NCBI GenBank assembly: GCA_964437445.1
Contig: CAYTGR010000066.1
Coordinates: 1 to 19,964, forward strand
From: CAYTGR01 sp964437445
GTDB lineage: Bacteria > Chloroflexota > Anaerolineae > B4-G1 > SLSP01
Direction of reading: 5' to 3'
DNA length: 19,964 nt
Part shown: piece by piece, positions 1 through 5,586 of the stretch
Layout: each line of letters begins with the position of its first letter
How positions within the stretch are numbered: position 1 is the stretch's first letter
The notes under the pieces: model-generated
Told to the model about the DNA's origin: nothing
Databases searched by the model: none
Seen by the model: the letters and a program-made list of their open reading frames with translations, nothing else
Position numbers and translations under genes: made by a program

Positions 1-158
1 TTGTACTGCAAATTTTCACTTTGTCGGTGGTCTAGTTTTTGGGGGGCAGCTCAGAGCTACAGCCAGATTTGCCACGTCGGAATTTGGAGTTACGATATAC
101 TTAACTCACATGCGTGCCATGGGTATCCATGCGCAGTTTTTGCAAATCAAGGAGGTGA

Positions 159-1238
159 ATGATGACATTAGATCTATCCGCCATTCAGACGTTGTTGGGC
201 GCGGAGGCCGAATCGTTGTTGACCCACGAATGCCAGACTATTCCCCGCACCATGCTCCACCTGCCGGGGCCGGATTTCGTAGACCGGATTTTCGCACCGA
301 GCGACCGGCCCATCCCGGTGCTCCGCAGCCTGCAAACGCTCTTCAACCACGGCCGGCTGGCCGGGACGGGCTACCTCTCCATTCTGCCGGTGGATCAGGG
401 GATTGAGCACTCGGCGGGCGCTTCGTTCGCGCCGAACCCGGCCTATTTTGACCCGGAGGCGATTGTGCAGCTGGCCATAGAAGGCGGCTGCAACGCGGTG
501 GCCTCCACGTTGGGGGTGTTGGGGGCGGTGGCGCGCCGGTATGCGCACAAAATCCCCTTCATCCTCAAGTTCAACCACAACGAGCTGCTGACCTACCCTA
601 ACAAACACGACCAGGTCATCTTCGCGCAGGTGGAACAGGCATGGGAAATGGGCGCGGTGGCGGTCGGCGCGACCATCTACTTCGGCGCGCCCGAATCCTC
701 GCGCCAGATCGTGGAGGTGAGCCAGGCCTTCGCGCGCGCCCATGAGCTGGGCATGGCGACGATCCTCTGGTGCTACCTGCGCAACCCCGGCTTCAAGGTG
801 GGCGGCGTGGACTACCACGTCAGCGCCGACCTGACCGGGCAGGCCAACCACCTCGGCGTGACGATTGAGGCCGACATCATCAAGCAAAAGCTGCCCGAAA
901 ACAACGGCGGCTACACCGCCGTGCAGATGGGCGATTCCAGTTACGGCAAAATTGACCGCCGCGTCTACACGCAGCTGACCACCGAACACCCGGTGGACCT
1001 CTGCCGCTACCAGGTCGCCAACGCCTACCTGGGACGGATCGGGCTGATCAACTCCGGCGGGGCCTCCGGCGCGAACGATCTGGCCGAGGCGGTGCGGACG
1101 GCGGTCATCAACAAGCGGGCCGGCGGCATGGGGCTGATCAGTGGCCGCAAGGCTTTCCAGAAGCCGATGGCCCAGGGGGTAGAGCTGCTCCACGCCATCC
1201 AGGATGTCTATCTCTGCGCCGGCGTGACGATTGCGTAA
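159..1238 (+). CDS. fbaB: Class I fructose-bisphosphate aldolase (DhnA/FbaB type)
   Basis: Predicted cytosolic aldolase that reversibly cleaves fructose-1,6-bisphosphate to DHAP and glyceraldehyde-3-phosphate in glycolysis and gluconeogenesis. The 359 residues match the usual ~350 aa of the prokaryotic class I family. Seen in the sequence: ILPVDQGIEH near residues 75-84, KFNHNELLTYPN near 137-148, and EADIIKQKLPENNGGY near 237-252. By family knowledge the Schiff-base lysine lies in the IIKQK segment (K242 or K244). LINSGGASG and a GLISGRKAFQKP phosphate-binding end follow. Two ATGs are adjacent (159 and 162). The Shine-Dalgarno AAGGAGG at 149-155 leaves 3 nt to the first and 6 nt to the second, so 162 may be the true start. 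It is monocistronic and converges on the minus-strand operon to its right. The first 158 bases of the window hold no convincing gene. Confidence 0.93.
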   Translation: MMTLDLSAIQTLLGAEAESLLTHECQTIPRTMLHLPGPDFVDRIFAPSDRPIPVLRSLQTLFNHGRLAGTGYLSILPVDQGIEHSAGASFAPNPAYFDPEAIVQLAIEGGCNAVASTLGVLGAVARRYAHKIPFILKFNHNELLTYPNKHDQVIFAQVEQAWEMGAVAVGATIYFGAPESSRQIVEVSQAFARAHELGMATILWCYLRNPGFKVGGVDYHVSADLTGQANHLGVTIEADIIKQKLPENNGGYTAVQMGDSSYGKIDRRVYTQLTTEHPVDLCRYQVANAYLGRIGLINSGGASGANDLAEAVRTAVINKRAGGMGLISGRKAFQKPMAQGVELLHAIQDVYLCAGVTIA

Positions 1239-1272
1239 AGCCAGGGGGGGCTGAGCCACCCGATGCAAAAGA

Positions 1273-1308
1273 GGGGGACAGACCACGCAACCTTGAGGTC
1301 TGTCCCCC
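1273..1308. terminator. Perfect 12-bp hairpin between convergent genes
   Basis: GGGGGACAGACC at 1273-1284 pairs perfectly with GGTCTGTCCCCC at 1297-1308 across a 12-nt loop. It lies 35 bp past the aldolase stop and 35 bp past the stop of the opposing ThiF gene. There is no clear T-run on either side, so it may be a bidirectional, imperfect terminator or a mobile palindromic repeat. Confidence 0.6.
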
Positions 1309-1342
1309 CCACTATGTCAGGGCCCTACCCGCCAGGCCGGGC

Positions 1343-1990
1343 TCAAGCTCGTTCCCGGTTCACCTGCAAATCCCCCAACGTGAAGGAATAATTCTGCTGC
1401 CGGCCGGTCAACACATAACGCACCAACGCCTCGCTGGCCAGCGCCACGGCAAAGAGGATCAGATTGCGCGCCAGGGGATACTCGCAAACGTCAGCGCCGC
1501 CCGCCGGAGCCTGGGGCACGCGATAGCCCTCATTCCAGAGAATTTCGGCATAATCGGCGCTTAAGCCGACATGCAGACAGGGCTGGCCCCCCTGGCGGCA
1601 GTGCTCCGTCACCGCGGCGCGGGCCGCGTGATTGTCAAACCCATCCACCACCACCTCCGCCCCCGCCAGCAGCCGACCCGCATTGGCCGGCGTCAGCTCC
1701 TTGCGCACGGTGCCGATCTCCACGCCCACGGCCCGGAACACCTCAGCCTGGAGCGCATCCACTTTCAGCGCGCCCACATCGCCGGCAGTGTAAATTTGCG
1801 TCCCGATATTGTGCGCCTCCACCCGGTCAAAATCAATGACCGTGAGGGCCCGGAACCCCTGCCGTACCAGATTCAACGTCAGATTAGCCCCCACCGCGCC
1901 CGCGCCGCAGATCGTCAGCCGGGCCGCGGCCAGCCGCGCCAGCGCATCCTCCCCGCGATAGAGCCGCTCGTGCAGGAAAACATCAGGCAT
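1343..1990 (-). CDS. ThiF/MoeB/E1-like adenylyltransferase
   Basis: E1-like enzyme expected to adenylate the C-terminal Gly of a ubiquitin-like partner with ATP, most likely the 77-aa protein encoded at the head of this operon. Numbering from the longer GTG form: Rossmann loop GAGAVG at 31-36, VIDFDRVEAHNIGTQ at 53-67 (Asp55/57, Asn63, Gln67 in place of the usual NLNRQ), Lys78, and DGFDNHAAR at 118-126 with Asp118, Asp121 and Arg126. All belong to the ThiF adenylation site. GGADVCEYPLARN places Cys171 in the region where E1-like enzymes carry a catalytic Cys, which is an inference. At 215 aa it is a minimal single-domain version. The start is taken at ATG 1990, which has GAGGAG 7 nt upstream; GTG 1996 is in frame but only 1 nt from that Shine-Dalgarno. 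It is the last gene of the operon, just after the JAB gene. Confidence 0.9.
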   Translation of the reverse strand: MPDVFLHERLYRGEDALARLAAARLTICGAGAVGANLTLNLVRQGFRALTVIDFDRVEAHNIGTQIYTAGDVGALKVDALQAEVFRAVGVEIGTVRKELTPANAGRLLAGAEVVVDGFDNHAARAAVTEHCRQGGQPCLHVGLSADYAEILWNEGYRVPQAPAGGADVCEYPLARNLILFAVALASEALVRYVLTGRQQNYSFTLGDLQVNRERA

Positions 1991-2001
1991 GGTCACGCTC
2001 C

Positions 2002-2433
2002 TCAGCCGCCCCCCCCGTCAGAGTGCCGCCCTTCGGCGACCACCACCACCCCGCGCGGAAAGCACACCACTTCCGGCAGCCGCTGTCCCTTCTCTTCCGC
2101 CGTGGCGAAACGATACGCCGCCAGTTTTTCGCCGCTGGCGATGACGCACAGCAGCGGCTTGCCCAGGCAGCTCACCCAGGCGTGCAGCGTGCGCCGGTCA
2201 CGCTCACTGGGCCGGGGATAGCCGGCCGGATGGGTGTGGTAAAAGCCGATGATATCGCCGTAGCGCTCCTCCCGCGCCAGCACCCAGGCCCAATCAAAGG
2301 CCACCTCGCCCGGCGTCCCCTGAGACCAGACCCGCAAGCGCCCATACCACAGGCTGCCCTGGTGGTAGCCTACCAGGATGGCTGCCCGTTCAGCCGCCAC
2401 ATCGGGCGCCCGGCGTCCGGTGCCGGTTCTCAC
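2002..2433 (-). CDS. JAB/MPN (JAMM) zinc metallopeptidase, putative deconjugase
   Basis: 143-aa protein with a complete JAMM zinc site: FYHTHPAGYPRPSERD at residues 64-79 gives H66-x-H68-x7-S76-x2-D79. A catalytic Glu would lie upstream; Glu43 in PGEVAFDW is a candidate. JAMM enzymes cleave isopeptide or C-terminal peptide bonds of ubiquitin-like proteins. Next to an E1-like gene and a Ub-like gene, the likely role is deconjugation. The Ub-like partner already ends in Gly, so precursor trimming is not needed. The start is a GTG at 2433 whose last bases form the TGA of the upstream gene (GTGA overlap), implying translational coupling; a GGAGGG stretch lies just upstream. Five bases separate its stop from the GTG form of the ThiF gene. 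Confidence 0.9.
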   Translation of the reverse strand: MRTGTGRRAPDVAAERAAILVGYHQGSLWYGRLRVWSQGTPGEVAFDWAWVLAREERYGDIIGFYHTHPAGYPRPSERDRRTLHAWVSCLGKPLLCVIASGEKLAAYRFATAEEKGQRLPEVVCFPRGVVVVAEGRHSDGGGG

Positions 2434-3281
2434 CTCCCCCTCCCCACCACATAATGCGGCCCCTGTCGCTGCAGGCCCTCACGGATGACGCTGACCAGGC
2501 TTTGCAGGTCAAAGCGGCGGTCCTGCCCGTTCAGACAAATACCGGCAGAAAGCACGGTCAGATCATCTTTGCGCACCGTAGAGTGATACAGCTGGCCATC
2601 TACCGTGTAAGACACGGTGTAAGCATCCCCGCGCTCAATATAGCCCGCCAGGTTAGCGCCGGCATGGGCCAGCGCACCCGCCAGCCGCTCTTCCACTTGA
2701 CTGCGGCGGGCCGCTTCATGGGCCTCGTAGACCAGCTGGTAGGCAGCCCGTTCCTCGGCCGTGAGGCGCGACTTATGCAGAGCGGCGGGCGGTGTCCCGG
2801 CGGCCAGCGCCTCACGTAGATAGGCCGCACTGGCCGGACTGTGGCGGCGATCCACTTCCTGGAACCAGAATGCCACCCCATCAAAGCGCGCGATGATCTG
2901 CTGGAAGGGTTGCACCCCCGCTGCCAGATGGACGTGTACAGGGCCTGACACCTGAACGCGCGTAGTGTTGCTTTGGGCGGGCAGCGCCAGCCAGTCGTCA
3001 TCGGTTGGTGTGAGCAACAACAGGCGCACCGCCGGGAACAGCGCCAGGTACTCGCGGATTTGTTGCAGGCTGGGCCGACCTACCACCTGTGCCGTCTCCA
3101 GCGACAGCGCCCGGAGAATCGCCCAGCCTGGCTTGACCTCGCCTGCCACCCGCAGGGTACAGACCAGGCCCGCAATCCGCACCCGCACCCGCCGTCCCGG
3201 CAAGATCGGCGCCAGGAATTCCGTGCCGATAAAGGCCTCTTCTTCGGTCGCCAGCGTCTCCAGCAAACGCTTTACATTCAT
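2430..3281 (-). CDS. Unknown conserved-looking 283-aa protein in the Ro60/Ub-like operon
   Basis: I do not recognise the family. The protein has no signal peptide or membrane segment. Residues ~1-150 look beta-rich (LPGRRVRVRIAGLVCTLRV, then RLLLLTPTDDDWL). Residues ~165-215 are a charged helical stretch. A C-terminal block at about 222-272 (YTVSYTVDGQLY, then RKDDLTVLSAGICLNG, then DLQSLVSVIREGL) looks like a compact conserved domain. There are only two Cys, one in AGLVCTL and one in AGICLNG. By position, between TROVE and JAB, it could be an E2-like carrier or a substrate/RNA adaptor. I see no E2 signature (His-Pro-Asn or flanking Cys motif), so this is only contextual. It starts 13 nt after the TROVE stop with a GGTGGTGA-type Shine-Dalgarno and overlaps the JAB start by 4 nt. 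Confidence 0.75.
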   Translation of the reverse strand: MNVKRLLETLATEEEAFIGTEFLAPILPGRRVRVRIAGLVCTLRVAGEVKPGWAILRALSLETAQVVGRPSLQQIREYLALFPAVRLLLLTPTDDDWLALPAQSNTTRVQVSGPVHVHLAAGVQPFQQIIARFDGVAFWFQEVDRRHSPASAAYLREALAAGTPPAALHKSRLTAEERAAYQLVYEAHEAARRSQVEERLAGALAHAGANLAGYIERGDAYTVSYTVDGQLYHSTVRKDDLTVLSAGICLNGQDRRFDLQSLVSVIREGLQRQGPHYVVGRGR

Positions 3282-3294
3282 GTCATCACCACCC

Positions 3295-4788
3295 TTACTG
3301 CTGCCGCCGCTGCGGGAGCGGATAGGCCAGAATCTCCATCACCAGCTCGCTCATAGAAGGACGGGTGAGCAGCGGAATCACATTGGGCAGCGCATAGTAA
3401 TCGCCCCTGAAGATAAAAGCATTGGGCGCGACCCCCAGCCGCGTACAGGCCCTTTCCAGCTGATCAGAAGCAATCCCGATTTTGACAAAAATGACAGCCG
3501 GCTGCACGTTGAAAGCAGCTGCATACTCCCGATAAGCGTGCTCAAAGAGCGGCGGCTGGTTCTCATCTTCATCCGTGACCATCACAATCTGCTCCACGCG
3601 CTGCTGCCGCTTGCGCATCCACTCTATGGCGACGCCGCAAGAGGTCCCGCCTCCCGCCTTAATGCCCAGCAAGGCCTGCTCCCACGCCGCCAGGGAGGGG
3701 CCTCGTGGCTGCACCGGATAGGCCACCGTGTCAAAAGCGTAGACAAACAACTCGGCGGTACACACAGCCGAAATGAGAGCGCCCAATTGTTTACCCACCT
3801 CAATGGCGGTCGTCATGGAGCCAGATTTATCAATGAGCAACGCCGTGGGCCGCTTGATCGTGCCGGTCGCCTTGACTTGCGTCTCGGTAATCGCGTCTAA
3901 CCGGGCCGTCAGCGCCGTGCCCGCGCCCATCGCCTGCGCCGCCACCTTCGCTTTATACGCTGAGACGCGCCTGGCATCCTGGGCCGCCGCCAGCTTGCTC
4001 TCAATCAGCGCCATCACCTCGGCGTTGGCAAACGCGCCGTGGCGCCGGAGCGCGCTGAGGTTGTTGATCACTTCTTGCGGCGACATGCTGTTGATCAAAG
4101 CGACCAGCACTGTTGGTGTCATCTGCCTGATGATAGAAACGGCCACCCGGTACGGGATGGCATTGTCAACGATGAGGCGTGCCTGCTCGGCGGGTGTGCG
4201 GGCCTGCCCAATCACTTTGAGCACGTAGAGGTGGGAGTCCGGCGGCGGGTTATCATCAAACAGGATCGCCTGCGCGCGCGCCGACGGCTGAATGTGCAGG
4301 CTGGCGTACAACCGCTTGAGGGTCTTCCGCGCGTGCAACACTGCGCTATCAAAATGCTCCGGGACGGCCTCCCGTTCGCGCAGATAGCGCGTGATCTCTG
4401 TTTTGAGCGAGCGCGGCACATTACGAAACAGCCCCTGCTGTTCTACCACAACCTCTTCTTTGCCGCCGCGCATCACCTTGCGGCGCACCTCACCCCCTTT
4501 GATGAAATCCACGACCCGCCCCACCTGGTAGGGCGGCAATTGGCGCAACAACGCCAGCCCCACATCGCGGTGGCCGGGGAAATCGCTGAGCGCCAGGTTG
4601 ATCACAAACATCTCCTGGTGGTCGCGGATCTTACCCTCTGCTGCGTACCAGGCCGCCAGGTGGACATAGAACAGCGGATCCTGCGCGATCAACGTCTGGT
4701 GTACCGGATAGAGGCTCGCCAGATTGCGGTGCGGCGTGGTCAGCAACGTATTGAGCAAGGTCACCCGCAAATCTTGTTCACTGGACAT
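3295..4788 (-). CDS. TROVE/VWA protein, Ro60 (Rsr)-like RNA-binding protein
   Basis: 497 aa with the two-domain layout of Ro60. Residues ~5-285 are an all-helical TROVE/HEAT-like ring. Family-like blocks include DPLFYVHLAAWYA near 37-49, LKRLYASLHIQPSA near 157-170, and IPYRVAVSIIRQM followed by INNLSALRRHGAF near 211-253. Residues ~313-490 are a von Willebrand A domain with an intact MIDAS: DKSGS at 320-324 (Asp320, Ser322, Ser324), Thr382 in GGGTSCG and Asp406 in VTDEDEN. Ro60 proteins bind Y RNAs on the ring surface and misfolded RNA ends in the cavity, and act with nucleases in RNA quality control. Start: ATG 4788 with GGGAGGTGA 4 nt upstream. A putative Y RNA lies 65 bp upstream in the same operon and a second one upstream of the Ub-like gene, which strongly supports the assignment. 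It resembles Deinococcus Rsr, but I have not assigned that symbol. Confidence 0.9.
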   Translation of the reverse strand: MSSEQDLRVTLLNTLLTTPHRNLASLYPVHQTLIAQDPLFYVHLAAWYAAEGKIRDHQEMFVINLALSDFPGHRDVGLALLRQLPPYQVGRVVDFIKGGEVRRKVMRGGKEEVVVEQQGLFRNVPRSLKTEITRYLREREAVPEHFDSAVLHARKTLKRLYASLHIQPSARAQAILFDDNPPPDSHLYVLKVIGQARTPAEQARLIVDNAIPYRVAVSIIRQMTPTVLVALINSMSPQEVINNLSALRRHGAFANAEVMALIESKLAAAQDARRVSAYKAKVAAQAMGAGTALTARLDAITETQVKATGTIKRPTALLIDKSGSMTTAIEVGKQLGALISAVCTAELFVYAFDTVAYPVQPRGPSLAAWEQALLGIKAGGGTSCGVAIEWMRKRQQRVEQIVMVTDEDENQPPLFEHAYREYAAAFNVQPAVIFVKIGIASDQLERACTRLGVAPNAFIFRGDYYALPNVIPLLTRPSMSELVMEILAYPLPQRRQQ

Positions 4789-4805
4789 AGGTCACCTCCC
4801 GCCTC

Positions 4806-4831
4806 AAAAAAGAAACGCCCGCCACTGCGTT
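4806..4831 (-). terminator. Short hairpin plus U-tract between Y1 RNA and the TROVE gene
   Basis: On the minus strand AACGC pairs with GCGTT across an 8-nt loop and is followed by TCTTTTTT. It lies about 22 nt beyond the 3' end of the Y1 element and 18 nt before the TROVE start. The 5-bp stem is weak, so it would release some Y1 transcripts and let others read into the TROVE gene. This is an inference from the sequence. Confidence 0.5.
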
Positions 4832-4852
4832 GCCGCCTTCCGGCTGCCAGAG

Positions 4853-4974
4853 TCAGCCTGCACAAGTTGGGGCAGCGAAAAAATTTTTGGTTAGCCTATC
4901 CAGGCTGGGGGGGTGTCGGACCCCAATCCTTGCGGATCCTGTTTGTAAGCTTCCCCTATCAGGGTGCAGGCTGA
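4853..4974 (-). ncRNA. Y1: putative Y RNA with T-arm-like module
   Basis: 122-nt element starting 6 nt after the Ub-like stop codon. Minus-strand 5' end TCAGCCTGCAC pairs perfectly with 3' end GTGCAGGCTGA (11 bp). An asymmetric internal loop follows (5' CCTGATA, 3' AACTT), then an upper stem GGGGAAGC/GCTGCCCC with one mismatch. Three small hairpins cap it: ATCC-GCAA-GGAT (4926-4937, GNRA loop); GGGG-TCCGACA-CCCC (4910-4924, a 7-nt T-loop-like loop); and AGCCT-GGAT-AGGCT (4893-4906, D-arm-like). Paired ends, an ACTTG next to the lower stem (also found at the Ro-binding end of human Y RNAs, from memory) and a tRNA-like tip match bacterial Y RNA architecture. Y2 shares the loop motifs but has different stem bases. 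The T-loop-like sequence reads correctly only on the minus strand. Confidence 0.8.
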
Positions 4975-4980
4975 AGCTCT

Positions 4981-5214
4981 TTACCCGAAAACGGCTTCTG
5001 GACGGACGGTAATGTTGCCGTTGGCATGTTGCTCAATGACATAGGGGTCAAATTGCCGCACGGCTACGTCAAAATAACGCGCCAGCGCCTGCCGCACGTC
5101 TTTCGGGGTGATCGGCTCGCGCAAATTCAACACCGTCCAGGCCAGCGTCCAGCTCTGGCCTTGAAAGCGAACATGGACAGAGCGTTCCTCATACGGCAGT
5201 ATAGCAGATTGCAT
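4981..5214 (-). CDS. Small ubiquitin-like protein ending in Gly (Prok_Ub/PRTRC-C-like, tentative)
   Basis: 77-aa protein, first gene of the operon. The order strand (SVHVRFQGQSWTLAW), helix (TPKDVRQALARYF), strand (PYVIEQHANG) and final strand (NITVRPEAVFG) is compatible with a beta-grasp/Ub-like fold. The chain ends in a single free Gly. Followed by an E1-like enzyme and a JAMM peptidase, it is the natural candidate for a protein modifier that needs no C-terminal processing. Prokaryotic Ub-like families such as PRTRC protein C have this size and setting, but I cannot confirm membership by eye. Start: ATG 5214 with AAAGGAGG and a 6-nt spacer. An intrinsic terminator lies about 35 bp upstream, so expression may be set by read-through. 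Confidence 0.8.
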   Translation of the reverse strand: MQSAILPYEERSVHVRFQGQSWTLAWTVLNLREPITPKDVRQALARYFDVAVRQFDPYVIEQHANGNITVRPEAVFG

Positions 5215-5235
5215 TTTAAACCTCCTTTCAAAAAC

Positions 5236-5324
5236 GGGTCAAGCCGGTAATAAAAAAGGGCGTGAAGCCCGGTGTAGCCTTCACGCCCTGAGAGAGATGC
5301 CTGGAACCCTTTTTATACCGACCC
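5236..5324 (-). promoter_or_regulatory. Structured leader with nested terminator upstream of the Ub-like gene
   Basis: On the minus strand an outer arm at 5307-5324 (GGGTCGGTATAAAAAGGG) is complementary, with a 4-5 nt bulge and one extra A, to 5236-5260, which reads CCC, a U-rich run, TTACCG, GCTT, GACCC. Nested between them is the terminator hairpin at 5258-5288. The outer arm pairs with the terminator's U-tract and its final CCC, so the two folds compete. That layout suits attenuation control, or a third ncRNA with paired ends (GGGTC/GACCC, and CTTG on the 3' side as in Y1/Y2). The ligand or trigger, if any, is unknown. Confidence 0.5.
5252..5288 (-). terminator. Intrinsic terminator ahead of the Ub-like gene
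   Basis: GGGCGTGAAG (5288-5279) pairs perfectly with CTTCACGCCC (5267-5258) on the minus strand and is followed at once by TTTTTT (5257-5252). It lies between the Y2 element and the Ub-like start, 37 bp before the ATG. It would end a ~300-nt transcript from the upstream promoter unless bypassed. Confidence 0.8.
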
Positions 5325-5446
5325 TCTGGCAGCATGAGAGCTACCGCTCACCTGACCTGAACCAAAATGTTCAGGATGCAGGGATGAGCAAGCTTGCGGG
5401 TGCATAGAAATCAGCTGAAGTGTAGTTCTCATGGCTCTTCTCACCA
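5325..5446 (-). other. Rest of the operon leader: hairpins, no gene seen
   Basis: Non-coding stretch between Y2 and the nested terminator region. On the minus strand it holds a 7-bp hairpin CCTGAAC/GTTCAGG with a 6-nt loop (about 5356-5375), a possible long-range CATGAGA/TCTCATG pairing, and the palindrome GCAAGCTTGC. I recognise no riboswitch family. It is AT-richer than the flanking genes. Confidence 0.4.
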
Positions 5447-5448
5447 AG

Positions 5449-5537
5449 ACGGCCCGCACAAGTTCAAGAAGCTGAGCTATTTTTTTGGGCGGTAGCCAAC
5501 CGCGTTTGTAAGCTTCTTCTTTCAGGGTGCGGGCCGT
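5449..5537 (-). ncRNA. Y2: putative minimal Y RNA
   Basis: 89-nt element. Minus-strand 5' ACGGCCCGCAC pairs perfectly with 3' GTGCGGGCCGT. The internal loop has CCTGAAAG on the 5' side and GAACTT on the 3' side; the upper stem AAGAAGCT/AGCTTCTT is 8 bp and perfect. The tip holds a GCGGT/ACCGC hairpin (5489-5503) and an A-run. It shares GCACCCTGA, GAAGCTTACAAAC and ACTTGTGC with Y1, while both stems differ by compensating changes. It lacks the T-arm-like module of Y1. It begins ~15 nt after the predicted transcription start of a strong promoter. No U-tract follows its 3' stem, so processing from a longer leader is likely. Confidence 0.78.
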
Positions 5538-5558
5538 TTATTTTGTTCCGATATATCA

Positions 5559-5586
5559 ATAATAATCATTTTTGGAAATTTGTCAA
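5559..5586 (-). promoter_or_regulatory. Strong sigma70-type promoter of the Y2/Ub-like/TROVE operon
   Basis: On the minus strand a perfect -35 TTGACA (5586-5581) and a -10 TATTAT (5564-5559, 5/6) are separated by 16 AT-rich bases. Predicted start is near 5552, about 15 nt before the Y2 outer stem. The -35 overlaps the TGA stop of the upstream glycosidase-like gene (5583-5585), so the operon is packed directly against its neighbour. Confidence 0.75.

Noticed and set aside
69..101. TTGCCA and TATACT as promoter of the aldolase gene
   Set aside because: The spacer is 21 nt, too long for a usual sigma70 promoter; the -10 alone is weak evidence.
174..1286. 370-codon open frame on the minus strand across the aldolase gene
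   Set aside because: Shadow of a high-GC gene: the plus-strand frame has clear aldolase motifs and a good Shine-Dalgarno, while this one is His/Arg/Val-rich without motifs.
5281..5395. Plus-strand resemblance to a TPP riboswitch (CTGAGA, ACCC, ACCTGA, AGGGA)
   Set aside because: The spacing is too long, the TAAT-containing loop and GCG core are absent, and no plus-strand gene follows.
5325..5446. Possible T-box or other known riboswitch in the minus-strand leader
   Set aside because: No T-box core (AGGGTGGNACCGCG) and no other riboswitch signature recognised; only generic hairpins.
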